NCBI GenBank assembly: GCA_951802425.1
Contig: OX637797.1
Span: 1,240,001 to 1,304,000 of the forward strand
Origin: Clavaria fumosa
Lineage: Eukaryota; Basidiomycota; Agaricomycetes; Agaricales; Clavariaceae
DNA: 64,000 nucleotides
Direction of reading: 5' to 3'
Under the pieces are notes generated by a model. It was not told where the DNA came from, ran no database searches, and saw only the letters and a program-made list of their open reading frames with translations. Numbering within the stretch: the first letter of the stretch is position 1; each line of letters opens with the position of its first letter. Of the stretch, positions 1 through 11,412 are shown one piece after another. Both the position numbers and the translations under genes were made by a program.

Positions 1-1397
1 CTTCCTGGCGCGTCGAAAGCTTCAGCACCGACATTACATTTCGGCCTAGGCTTCGATATCCGGACAGAACCGGGAGAGAAGCGGCATCCATGCTGCGACT
101 TGCTTGACCAAGACGGTCTGCCGCTTGTGGGAGTCAAACTTTCTCCAGGCGATCCAATAGCCGCGTACATTGATGATACGACAAGGCGCACGCGTTTTGT
201 GAAGTACAAAGGGACCGAGGCAGCGTGCGTAGATGGAGTACGTCTCATCGGTGCGAGTTTCTCTTCGCCTAGGTTCAAACGCATAGTGACGTTCGATTAG
301 GCAGCGACGCAGGCGATACAGAGTTGCAAAAGGTACACATCACACTGCGAATAACCCGACCGCCTGTGATCGGCGATAAGTTTGCATCTCGTCATGGACA
401 GAAAGGCGTTTGCTCCCAATTGTGGCCTGCGGAGGACATGCCATTCACGGAGAGTGGCATGCAGCCTGACGTGATCATCAATCCTCACGCGTTTCCCAAG
501 CGTATGACCATTGGCATGTTAGTCGAGAGTATGGCGGGGAAAGCGGGTGCTTTGCACGGTCTTGCCCAAGATGCCACGCCATTCAGGTATGGTGCAATTG
601 TCCATAATATCTGTTCTTGCTGAGGGGTCTTTAGATTCTCGGAGGAAGACACGGCCGTAGACTATTTTGGAAAACAGCTGCTAGCTGCCGGATACAACTA
701 TTACGGGAACGAGCCAATGTACTCGGGGATCACCGGGCAGGAGTTTGCTGCTGACATCTACATCGGAGTCGTTTATTACCAAAGGTTGCGGCACATGGTC
801 TTAGACAAATTCCAAGTACGAACGACTGGTCCTGTCGACCCTGTCACGAGACAACCTGTAAAAGTCAGTAACATTTCACTGTCCGCTTCTCTCTCTTGAA
901 ACCGTTCCCGAATCTAGGGCCGCAAACGCGCGGGAGGCATCCGTTTTGGCGAAATGGAGCGCGACGCACTCATTGCCCACGGCACATCGTTCTTGCTCCA
1001 GGACAGGCTCATGAACTGCTCAGATTACTCAACGGCATGGGTGTGCCGCACGTGTGGGAGTCTTATTTCACTCGGCTACGAGGACGTCAGCTACGGGGAG
1101 GCGTTGGTTGGCTCCTCCGGAGATTTTACTCCATCAGGACCTGTAGGAGAATATTGTAGAGTGTGTAGGGCAGCGGCAGAAGAGAGAGACGAGTGCGGAC
1201 GCCAGGCCTGGGCTATCCGACAGCAGCCACACCCTGCTCATTTGGCAGACGTCAATGTCTCTGTACCATCGCAGCATTTGCTCGGGCGTCGCGGCAACGG
1301 CGGAGACCTAGATGTCGTTGCCGTGCCATACGTCTTCCGCTACCTCTGCGCAGAGCTTGCTTCGATGGGCATTTCTGTATCTCTCGCCATCCGCTAG
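1..1397 (+). CDS. RPA135: RNA polymerase I second-largest subunit, 3' part
   Basis: Nucleolar subunit that forms half of the Pol I catalytic cleft for rRNA transcription. The gene enters from the left edge, so the start and most of the protein are missing. Exons read 1-250, 313-586, 635-863 and 918-1397. Conserved blocks seen in order are [13 protein letters not shown], the [20 protein letters not shown] region, [33 protein letters not shown] and [13 protein letters not shown], all typical of the hybrid-binding domain of beta-like subunits. A C-terminal zinc ribbon has CRTC followed by CRVC. The motif [12 protein letters not shown] points to Pol I rather than Pol II or III. The 251-312 intron restores LIG-DTELQK and removes an apparent frameshift. 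The gene ends tail to tail with the next gene on the minus strand. Confidence 0.93.
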
Positions 1398-1611
1398 GCA
1401 TAAAGTGGCAGTATAAGAAAAATTCCTCGCACAAGATTTATGACCTGAGCATATCGAACAAACAATTACAACGGCGATGACGAAGAAGGGAAGCTAAAGT
1501 CGGATCTAAACAAGCGAAAGAACTGAATGAATATTAAATAAGTCATACAAATGCCAAAACATGGCGAGAGAAAAGATCGGATCGTGCACATCACATTGTA
1601 GATGAATTACA

Positions 1612-4600
1612 TTACGTTGCCACCTCAACATTTTGAAGCTCAGACTTAATGGGGTCCTGCTCTAACAATGTGGGAGAACGGTTGGCGCTGATACATGTCG
1701 GAGTGCTGGGTGCGGTGATGAGTTCTTGACCGACAGAGTCGGAGGCGTCGGTGCCCGAAACCGCGTCGGCACTGCCAGCCTCGGTCATCAGGTTCTGGAG
1801 AGGCATTGTTGGCGCCTCCGCACCATCACTCTGGCTACCCAACAGCAGTTCCAAGACGAAGCACTCCAGCTCGTGGGCGCTCGGATCAGCAGAGTCGCCC
1901 GGGATACTGGTTATAGCAGGCGGCGATGGAGTGGGAGATGGGTAGGGATTCTCATCCGCGGGCGGCAGCGCGGGCGACACTGGTAGACCCGATCTCGCGA
2001 AGAACATGTCCAATAAGACACGACACTCGTCCGCCGTCGTGGCTCTGGCCATCAGGCGATGGATGGTGTGCGCCTCCTCGACAGAGAATCGAAGCCGTAC
2101 ATCTGGCGGGGGGGTAGCAGCGCGTTGCGAGCTAGAGGGATGGACTTCGGGCACGGCAGAGGTGTCCTGCATGACGGGTTCAGCGGAGGGCAATGTAGGA
2201 GAACGCGCGCCACTCGAGGATGGCCTTTCAACTCCAACATCCTTGTCCTGTCGCTGTAAATCGCGTTTTGGGGGCGGCTTAGGAGCAATAGGTTCCGCAT
2301 CAAGGTCAAGCAAATGATTTGGCGAATCCTCATCGAGGTTCTTGGGGACTTTCGGTGGCAAAATTTTCCGAGAAGCAGACGGTAAATGAGAAGGCGGCGT
2401 TGGCGCAGGTGGCGTATAAGCATCTGCGGAAGCCTGCGAGGGCGAAGAAGGCGGAGAAAGCAGTGGAATGAGTGGCGCTGGCGGCGGCGGCGGCACTGGT
2501 GGTGGGTATGTAGTGATCGGTAAATTTGTTTGCGAACGCCTCCAGTTCAATGACGCGCTAAGCGTCTGAGGGGCGATAGAGCTTATGGTGGACTCAACGC
2601 CGGTGCTGGACGCGCGAGAGTGACGGTCATGCCCAATCGTCAGCCGTGAAAGCATCTTTTGTAGCCGACTAGAACTCTTTGGCTTCGTCGGCTCGATGAG
2701 TGGTAAGGGAGGTTGGGATACTTCAGGTGGACCATCGGCGAGGAAATCCATGAGAGCCCTAGTGGAAGCAGACACATGATGAGCAGGGGCTGATTGGGGC
2801 TTCGTGGTAGGCGGCGGCACAGGAGGGGCTTCCTCTGACTCATCTTCTCCCGAGCCAGCAATGACTTCATCAAGGTCCATTGATTCCCGAGGGACGACAA
2901 TCTTAGTCCCTCTAGGGGGCGGTGGCGCGTGCCGTTTGGGAGGTTGGTCATTGTTCATTCGCGCTGGGTATTGCGGAGGTGGAACCTGACGTTGGCCCTT
3001 GATCGAAGATTTGCGCAACATATTGACGCCCATAGTGCCAGATGTAGACAGCGAGCGGAACCGAGCAAAACTGGTGTTCGAGGACACAGAAGAAGTTTCG
3101 ATCTTGTTATGGTCGTACCGGTTAGTACTTTGACTGGGTCTCGTATTCTCATCATTCTCGGTGATTGAGTCTACCCTGCGAACGCCGTTCCCTGTCCGTT
3201 CAACAGACCTGTGAACAGACCCTTTCGCAGCAGGTGAGCTGAAATCGGCCACTCCGTTTGACTGTGAGGACGTTCTAATGGTGCCACGATGCCTATCCTT
3301 GTTGTGCACCTATTGACAGTCAACGAGAGCACATCGAAGGAAACAACAGTCAGACCTCCATAGTCTTGAGTCTATCAGGTGTCAACGAGACCTTCAAAGT
3401 GGAGTCAGAACGCATGAGGTTATCGAATTCCTGTTGAAGTTCAGCGTCCTAAGGTGATATGAGCCTTGTCCCATCGTTTTGCTATTAGAGGCAAGGCATA
3501 CCAGAATACCGGGCGCGATATCATAAGAGGCCAATGTTTTCCTAGTGTCAAAGCTGAGTACTGAATCAGATCTTTGATCTTGATCTTCCACGTCTCTACT
3601 AGTGCCTCTCTCTGGGTTTTGTGTAGGTTTCGGTGGGTTGAACATTTTCGTTTGCATGGCCTTGTCAACAGATGACCTCGGGGTCGTTACGCTTGCTTTA
3701 CCTTGCACGGCTGTAGAGATTGATGTGTTTGTCCAAATAGGCGTAATTTAGAAGACGGGACTAACGAGAAGTGTTCCGAGATAACGACCCAGTTTCATCA
3801 CGAGTGAATGACCTGCTCCGGCTTGGCTTGGAGACTTTGGATAGGCTTTCGATCTGCTCGTGCACTTGATCTAGGTCAATGCCACAGGCTTACTTGAGGC
3901 CAGAAGTCTTGTCACCCACCTTTCATGGATTTGAAAAGGACGTAGACGGAATGATCCTCGCACAGCGCTGTGAAAAGATCCTGGATAGTGGCCGATGTCC
4001 TGCTACTGTCACGAGCGGCAACCCTGCCAACGTTCGTCAAGATATGTCTGGACAAAACAGTCAGGACTTCTTCGTGACATAAGGATAACATACACACTCG
4101 CAGAGGGATCTAGAGGCAAAGTGGATTCAGACGATTTTTGACAGGAAAGATAAATGAAAAAAGCTCACTCTAAGATAGCAGTGAGATAAAGAGCAGCGGG
4201 TGCCACAAGAGCAGGGTTAGGAGGTGCACCACCGGTCTTAGAAAAGCGATCGTTGAGACGAGCTTCCGCGGTGGCATCCTCGTCCGATTCGTTCAGAGTC
4301 GAATAACCTTCGCACTTGAGCCGCAGCAGCTAAAGATCATGACGGTTTTAGCTATCGATCGATTGAAGGGGAGGAAAATGCGAAATGTACCTCAAAAGTC
4401 CATGCTAGGTTGAAAGATTTGGGTGCGTCGCTTTCCGTCGCTGCGGCTGTGCCGACTCGGTCCCAGTACGCCCTCAGCTCAACTTCGGCCTCTAGCAGGG
4501 CCTCCTTGCCAAGTGACGTGGGGAGGATTTGAAGAAGAGCAACTTTGAGCTTGTCGGTTGTCAAGGAACGGGCGACGCTGAGAATGGTGTAGAGCAGCTC

Positions 4601-4809
4601 GTCCAACAAAATGTTGATAGCACGAAGTGGCTCCAACTTGAGTTTGATGGGCCGAATATCAGAAAGAATGACATCCGCTGAGTGCGCTACGATGTATGTA
4701 GGTCCTACGAAAGAGATTGGAGGGAACATGCTGAGATGAGGAAGGGGTCGAACGTGGAGAAGGGATCAAAGATCTTTTCCTCACCACGTTCATCAATGGT
4801 GCCAGCCAT
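1612..4809 (-). CDS. Protein with two histone-fold-like segments and a proline-rich tail (914 aa)
   Basis: I do not recognise a named family. Nine exons keep the frame: 4809-4785, 4704-4391, 4329-4169, 4109-4098, 4047-3920, 3870-3766, 3710-3502, 3448-3356 and 3309-1612. Residues about 12-110 are helical (ADVILSDIRPIKLK, then LRAINILLDELLYTIL). Residues about 140-210 read APAALYLTAILE, GRVAARDSSRTSATI and LFTALCED. This spacing resembles histone H2A (APxYLAAxLE, then AARDxxxTxI, then LAIRND). The last exon is low complexity, rich in Pro and Ser, with PPPPRGTK and VPPPPPAPL runs. The 4809 start gives MAGTIDERGPTYIVAHSADV after splicing; a start at 4729 is possible but would keep intron sequence. 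The histone-like reading is an inference from pattern only. A nuclear or chromatin role would follow if it holds. Confidence 0.75.
4098..4109 (-). other. 12-base microexon of the histone-fold-like gene
   Basis: Exon 4 is 12 bases, bounded by ...CTCTAG upstream and GTGTGT downstream on the minus strand. It joins two phase-2 junctions and adds SLC within ILE-SLC-EHILTN. Skipping it keeps the frame but shortens the second histone-fold-like helix by four residues. Confidence 0.7.
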
Positions 4810-5170
4810 GTTGAGGAGAACAGGTCGAAGCGAGAGCAGTGTGAAAAAAAAGCGGTCCACGGGTCACAGTCAGTGCGGGCCCAGTCACTCACGTCCGGAC
4901 CACAGCGGAATTTGGCACCATCTTTTTTGTTGTTGTTGTTGGGGACCTCCTTATAAGTTAATTGTAACACACATTTTCCACAATGGCCCTGGTCTGGCCT
5001 CCCCCCACCACCCACCCACATCAAACTCGTACCCGCCGATTGACAGGAGTAAGCTATTTAGGAAATTGAAACCATATGCAAATCTGTTGGCAAACCTTTT
5101 ATGAAAAGTGAATGAAACCAAATTTGTACTGGATCAGCCAATCAAATGTATCAACTGCCGTCGCGTATCT
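4810..5170. promoter_or_regulatory. Intergenic region, likely promoter of the 1612-4809 gene
   Basis: 361 bases between the start of the histone-fold-like gene and the end of the zinc-finger gene, both on the minus strand. It holds a short GTT/TTG repeat near 4925-4940. I see no convincing reading frame or RNA gene. Confidence 0.4.
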
Positions 5171-8100
5171 TCAAACTCTGAGCATCAGTGCAATAGCATC
5201 ATCTTCATCCTCACTTGGGAGAACTGTCCATCGGTGCTCAAGATCCACCATCTCCACCAGTTCCGAGCCTTCCTGCCTTTGATTCGGTGTATGCTTTTGC
5301 TCAGAGTTGTCTGACCGCCGCACCGAGGCCGTTGGTCGTTGCCCTAAATTTTGCGGTTGCTGCTCGAATATCTCTGGTCGCGGCTCTTGAACCTCTACCC
5401 GCTGTGGGTAACTTATACCCTCTTGACGGCTATCTTCTTCTGCAACTTCCAATCCAGAGTAGGAATCATCGCTTTCCAACTCGTCAGTCTCTTCCTCCAA
5501 AAAGGCAACTCCAGAGTGAACCAGTTTCGAGATATCACGAGATTTCAGGTCCTCAAAGTGCGATATCACCTGAACTCTCCGCGATTCCGCAGAAGCGCTT
5601 TTCCCATGGCTGGAGAAAAGTGCCAGGAAGCCATATTCGTCATAACGGCGCTCTTGTATGCTCTGAGAATCATTCATATCCACAGGACGGGCTACGCTCC
5701 TCAAAGGCATAGTGGCACGGTATAATTTGGCACCCTGGCCAACTGGTCCAAGAATATTTTTCAACACCTGGCACCATCATTCTCAGTCATTTTGCAGGTC
5801 ATATTATGGTCGAGGCGTACCCATGGTCCTAAATGTGCATGCCTCTCTGGAGTGATAGATGCAGGTCGGACTTGGCAAGGCACAGTCATGTAAGTAGGAG
5901 CATACTCCGGCATTGGGGGCAAGGTGGCGAGGATTGTGGGTCTGAACGGAGCCACGCTTGGCTTTGGCTTGCTGATGGGACGAGTATGATCAACCATAAT
6001 GTGAAGATATGCTGCACCAGAAGAATCAAAAGTCTCATGGCAACCTGAAGTATTTCTGCTCTCAGATTCATTGAAAAGCCATAGATGTTGGCCCTACCTT
6101 TGAAAGGACACATCAACGACCGATGCAGATGACGTTTCATGTGGGATCGCAGCTTATCTTCATCAGGAAAATCAAGAGGACAAGCATTCCATCCACAGTG
6201 GAATGTCTTCTAGGTTCATCCTCACTATGTGATCCACAAGACAGAAGTTGATTTAACATACCGAGTCCGATATTTCCTCAACATGTTTCATGACATGTTT
6301 CTCCAGGTTGTTGATGGAATTTAGTTGGGCATCGCAATCAAGCCATCTGCATTCCCGTAGACAAAGGCGTGTTGCTATCAACTCAAAAATCCCATCCCTC
6401 TGGATCGCCGCCGCTAGCTTGCGGTCTTGAATAAGACATGAAATATTTGGGATAACGACTCACATCCTTCCGCGCCAAGGTCTTGAAACTTCCCCATAAC
6501 AGTTGTCGGTTTGCTTGTTTTAGGAATACGATACGGCGCAGGTGGTACAAGCACGTGTACCCGTTTAGTGACGCGAGAGTTTTTACGCAATAGTTGCACA
6601 GTAGAAGCTTCTGTCAGAACATCAAGTGAAATAGGCGCTGCAGTCGGCAAATGATCCTCTGATGATTTGGCCATGGGTAATACTGGCCCCTCATCTGCAA
6701 AAGGTATACCTCCAACCACAGGTGAGATACTTGGTGAAGGAAAGAAGAGAGGCACTCCAGGAGATCTTTTCTCTTGATCATCCTGGGGCACTTGTGGCAC
6801 TTCATCGGATGGGCTTGCAACTTGAGCGACTACGGTGGCTTCTAGTATGCCATCCATGGACTCATCGACACCGTTGAGAGGTAAAGGATCAGAAGAATGC
6901 GTCGCTTCTACCAACGGCGAGGGTAACGGAGCATTGGTATCCATGAGGGGCTTGGGGTCTTCCTCCTGCTGTGTAATGTCAATGTTGAGCGGAGCGGGCT
7001 CGATCGGCGTGACTGGTGCTTCTTCATGCAAACCCATATCATGTAAGCCGCCTGACTCCCCTGAGGGAGGAAGAAGTGGTGTACTTGCAGTGTTTTGTAG
7101 CACAGGAGCAGGCATGTTCAACTCGGGATGGCCTTCAGGAATTGGAAGGAGTTGACGTCGCTTTGCGGATTCTACTGTTGCTGGCGGTTCATCTTGGGTC
7201 TTCCGCTTCCTTCTGTATCCAATCGCGCGAAGGATGTCTTTAGCAAGGGTTGTTATGTTAGCAGCATTGGGAGTTCTCTCGGCGAAACTCCAACGGCTTT
7301 GAGGCGGCTGAGGGACATTTGGTTCCGTGGGTGAGGCGACCGGAGCTGTATTCGTTGGCTGCACAGGAGCCTCTAACAGTTGTGTCACCTCGGGGAGGAC
7401 GTGCGCTACATTTGATGATGGTTCGGGAGTCGATGACGGTTGTGTCGCCTGGGGGGTCTGTAAGACGGTGGAATCTGGGGATGGATCTGGCGTGGCATGT
7501 CCCACCCCACGATTCAGCTGAGTTCGCAACGGTTCGGGCGCTGAGCGAAGCTTGATGCATTTTATGGTACGGTCAGCCGACTGATGCAGCTCGTAGAATG
7601 ATGTCGAGCTTGTGGTTCGGTTGACGCCGGCTAGGCTGTCGCCGGGATTGAAGCGTCTGATTTTGCCGTCTAGTGCCTTATGATAGCCGCCCGCCGGAGG
7701 TGGAAGTAGAAGCCATGAATCAGGAGGTGACGCCTTGGTCCAATCAGAGATCGCGGGCTGTGCAATCTCTAGAAATTGCACATAACTTGGTACAGGAAGC
7801 ACTTGTATTGTAAATGGTCGGTTAGTCATTTGTACTTGCGACGAGGAAGTATGTAAGGGTTCCGCACAGTTTTGATCGGTTTTCCCATGCTGCGAAGCCG
7901 GGACGAGGTGCACGGACTTGTCTAACAAAAGTTGGACATCAACAATACAGCTTGGAGGGGAGACAGGAATCATACCTGGTGAAGCTGTGGAAGGAACATT
8001 CGACTGCAAGCCAGTGGTAGAAGACGGGTGCGGAAAAGGGGCAACAGGTTGAGTTTCAGTCCTAGAGTAAGTGCTCACATCTGGAGCGCCTAAAGGAGAG

Positions 8101-9364
8101 CCACGGCCGCGTTCGATGTTTCCGGCATTAGCATTGTGATGCGAACTAGCAACCGCACGCGCCGGATAGACAGAGGAAATAGTCTGTGCGAGTGTTGAGC
8201 CTGTAGATACAGGGGCTGAAGTTATTGGAGCGACAATCTGAGGACGCGGAAGGGAGTTGGGTGCTATCGGGGCATCTGGCGGCTGACACCCCTCTGTGTA
8301 AGAGAGTGAGGAAGGATTGTGTAGAACATAGATGTACCTTGATGACAGATGGAATCTTCGGGAAATCAACGCTAGTGGCAGAAACGTCAAGAGCCACGGT
8401 CGAAGGAGCATGTTCTGTCTCGAGTCGATTCCCTGAACCCAACGCACCAGACAAACTGGAGGATTGAAATGCAGGATTGTAGTATGATGGTGCTACAAGG
8501 GGGTCAGATTGTGCAAATGACTACATGAAACGCTTACTGTATTGTGGGTTAATTGGTGCCGCGTGCTGAAAAGAGTAAACTCCCCTGACCCGAGCATCAG
8601 AGGGGACGTGCTGGGCCACGTATGAATGTGGCATGGGAGGGGGTGCTTGTTTATGGCTAGGGTGAGCATAATATGGACGCTCAGTGCGCGATTGGCCATA
8701 CGGTGCCTGTTGGGAGGCGTTTGATTGGTTTGGGTTTTGAGTCCGCTTGCTTTGTGATGAACGTTGATCCACGTCCGGAGCGTATGGAATAAATTTATTC
8801 TGGAAGAGGAATAAAATGAGGGCAAGAATCATAGAAAGAAAGTAGTGCAAACATGGTGGGGTGGCAGCGAACTGGTGCTCGGAACCTCTTCAATGTGGGC
8901 AGTTGGTTGCAGAAACGGCCCAGCCGCGGTAACGGGTTGATTCTGCCAAAGGTGCGTCGGGGCTAACACATCTGAGGGCTGAACTGGCCTGGTAGGCGTT
9001 ATTAACCCGCTGGCCAGTGCTGTAAGAACATGCATTATGTTTCATTGCATTTGATTCACCTTCGAGAACCAGAAAGCCGTGCCAGCGTTTGCCTAAATTA
9101 ACGCATAAGTTGAAAACGATAACGCGACAAACAAAGTAGATTGACGAACTCTGCTTCTTTGCCAGCCTGAATGCGTGCCAGAAGTTCTTGTTGAGTAGCC
9201 AGAAACGCTTGATGCCCGGCTTCGTTTGCTGCCGCTGCCGTATCGACGGCTTGTTGAACCGCTGCGATGGTCTGCTGGTTGCGATGGTAGGCCTCAGGCG
9301 AAACCATGGTAGCATGTATCAGCGTATTCTGACTCGTTGGCGCATTTTGACGGCCGTTAGACAT
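5171..9364 (-). CDS. Large nuclear-type protein with three C2H2 zinc fingers
   Basis: About ten exons. The N-terminal exon begins MSNGRQNAPTSQNTLIHATM and is Ala/Gln rich. The following exons, including the long one at roughly 8297-6455, are disordered and rich in Pro, Ser and Thr, with a basic patch YRRKRKTQ. The C-terminal part carries three fingers on separate exons: CLRECRWLDCDAQLN..H..H near 6380, CGWNACPLDFPDEDKLRSH..H near 6170, and CPFKGCHETFDSSGAAYLH..H around the junction near 6050. After them come HLGPWVLKNILGPVGQGAK and an acidic tail ending DEDDAIALMLRV. Junctions at 9146-9019 are uncertain. One phase-consistent reading uses a 33-base exon at 9092-9060, with its upstream donor inside the first open frame. 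The fingers suggest DNA or chromatin binding. The protein could belong to a remodelling complex, but I cannot name it. Confidence 0.75.
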
Positions 9365-9452
9365 GGCTTTTTTACAAGTACTTGGTCGGAGATGGCAACA
9401 ACGATGGTGTTGGATATCAGGTGCCGTGACTGGCTTCGTGACACTGACATTG

Positions 9453-9496
9453 ACAAGGGTCTACTGACTAGACCCTTGTGACTAGACTCTAGTCAC
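9453..9496. repeat. Two abutting perfect palindromes
   Basis: 9453-9463 pairs with 9469-9479 (11-base stem, ACAAGGGTCTA, 5-base loop). It is followed with a two-base overlap by 9478-9486 pairing with 9488-9496 (GTGACTAGA around a single C). They lie 89-132 bases upstream of the zinc-finger gene start, in its promoter or 5' leader. They could be dimeric factor sites or cruciform-prone DNA. Confidence 0.85.
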
Positions 9497-9732
9497 GCAT
9501 CTACAACCTTTTTTTTTTGAATCTGCTCTGCATTTATGTCTAAGTTGTGTACAGAGCATATGTGTTTAAGGTAGGGGATTAATGTGTGTGATGAGGGGGG
9601 GCCACTGACTAAGCACAACCTAGTGGCTGTGCTCACATAGATAGCTTATGTAATATGTAAAGAAAAGACTTACTGTATGTTGAACAGGTATTTTTATGGT
9701 TCCTCCTGCAAAGACAATGCGGGCGCATTCTA

Positions 9733-11184
9733 TCATAGAGCATCTTTGAGACGTATCTTTCCAGATCCTCGTTGTAGAGACTTAGGTTGTGACGATGCTG
9801 GTTTCCAACCAATCTGATGTGTGATTGAGGGGGCCGACTATGGAACAAGTGCAATCACCACTAACCAAGAATATAATTTGGAAAGTGGCAGGAATAGTGC
9901 CATCCCCCTCTCCATGCAGTTCTGGATCTATAATCAGGACTGAAAGGTAATCTGTCATGCGCATACCTTTATATATGGATGATGCAGCCGCCAATGTGTC
10001 TCGATGAAGGATGTGGCGGCTGCGGAAAGTCAGTGAATCCAAGAGATCGATGAGAAGACGGCTAACCGCCCAATGATGGCATTGCTTTCACCCATGCTGT
10101 GTAGATCTTCCAAGAGCTGAAACATGGTGGGATATGTGACTTTGATCTCGTCGACATCGACTGTGAGGAGCGTAAAGCCAGCGCGCCCAAGCAGGTTCGC
10201 AATGTCTCGTGCATCTGCGCGCCCATCGTAATTAGGTGCTCGAAAAGGCAGGGAAGCACGAATACCTGTCATGGGTGAAATATGAGGGGAGACGCCTCCC
10301 TCACGCTCCATCTCCGCAAGTTGCAGAGAGGTTCTGGGGTTTCCGTGATCATGATAATGAAGCACATCGTTGGCCAACGCAGCTCACCTCAACTCGAAAA
10401 GGGTGTCACCGCCGAATAAGGCGGCGAGGAAAAGGCCGTCGGGCTTCAGTGCTTCCTTGATCTGGACAAACATTCCTTCGAATCAAAATGAGACAGGTGT
10501 GGGATTTGGTGGAGTTAGCTTTGTACCGGGGAGGTCGTTGATCCAATGTTGACTCAGACATGAAACAATAGCTTCCTGTGAATCGCGACCTACGACCTCA
10601 AGCAGACGTTCCTCATCTGCGTGAATGCGATCGACTGCCACTGTGATCTATATTAATGAGCCGCTCGTAGCCAGGGTGTGAAACACACCTTGAAATTCAG
10701 AGTCGGCGTCACGGTAGAGAGTGTTTCCTGGAGTCCATGAGCCGAAGCATCAAACTTGAAAAATGGATGCTCACGGCTTGAGTCTAGCATGAGAACTCTG
10801 CTGGTTCTATGAAGGGTCAACAGTTTTGAAAAATGTCCTGGACCAGAGCCGAGGTCAAGTATCGTAGTAAAATTGCGTTTGACGTCCTGCAGATATAAAT
10901 TGAAATATTGCGAACACATTAGTACATTCATTTAAGCGTACAGTGAGCCTTTCTATCATGTTATCTGCAGCGAAGTTGCGGACGTAGTCCACAGTCCGGC
11001 TCTTCGTGCCAGCTTCTTGGCTTGCGGCTCGGTCTTTCTGTTGTTCTTTGACATGGCGATCAAACACTTGAAATGGGCTGACAGCGTCGTGACCACATGT
11101 GGGCGAGGAGTTGGCAATGACGGCGAATCCGCGCGTGCTGCGACATGCACGAGCATTGGACGGTAAAATACATCGGAGAGACAT
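9733..11184 (-). CDS. NDUFAF5: Complex I assembly methyltransferase, NDUFAF5 type
   Basis: SAM-dependent enzyme of the mitochondrial matrix. In animals the family hydroxylates an arginine of complex I subunit NDUFS7 during early assembly. The ATG at 11184 opens a basic, Arg-rich presequence ([20 protein letters not shown]), followed by [17 protein letters not shown]. Exon 2 (10886-) carries SAM motif [16 protein letters not shown]. Later exons give [79 protein letters not shown] and [17 protein letters not shown]. The last exon reads [20 protein letters not shown] and stops at 9735-9733. Eight or nine exons with short introns fit the family from start to stop. It is divergently paired with RCF2 across 228 bases. 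Its presence indicates a complex I-containing fungus. Confidence 0.92.
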
Positions 11185-11412
11185 CGAAATGCGGGAGCAA
11201 CACAGCGGCACGTGCGTTTTCCGAATGCCATAGTCGCAGCCATATCATGCACTCAGTTTGTGTTACCACACATATCTGTTCAGACGCTTTACTAGAGAGG
11301 CGGGCGGGGCGCCGTGACTGGCAGTAACACGGCTCCACTATGCTTACACAGCCTGAATAAAACGACACAGTAGGCGTGATACGGTCTGCGACTCCGACGC
11401 ATCTTCTAGTTG
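11185..11412. promoter_or_regulatory. Shared divergent promoter of NDUFAF5 and RCF2
   Basis: Only 228 bases separate the two start codons, so both genes must draw on this segment or overlap it. I see no clear TATA box. Co-regulation of two respiratory-chain assembly genes is an inference. Confidence 0.55.

Noticed and set aside
250..312. Apparent frameshift in the RNA polymerase I gene
   Set aside because: A 62-base GT-AG intron restores LIG-DTELQK, so no frameshift is needed.
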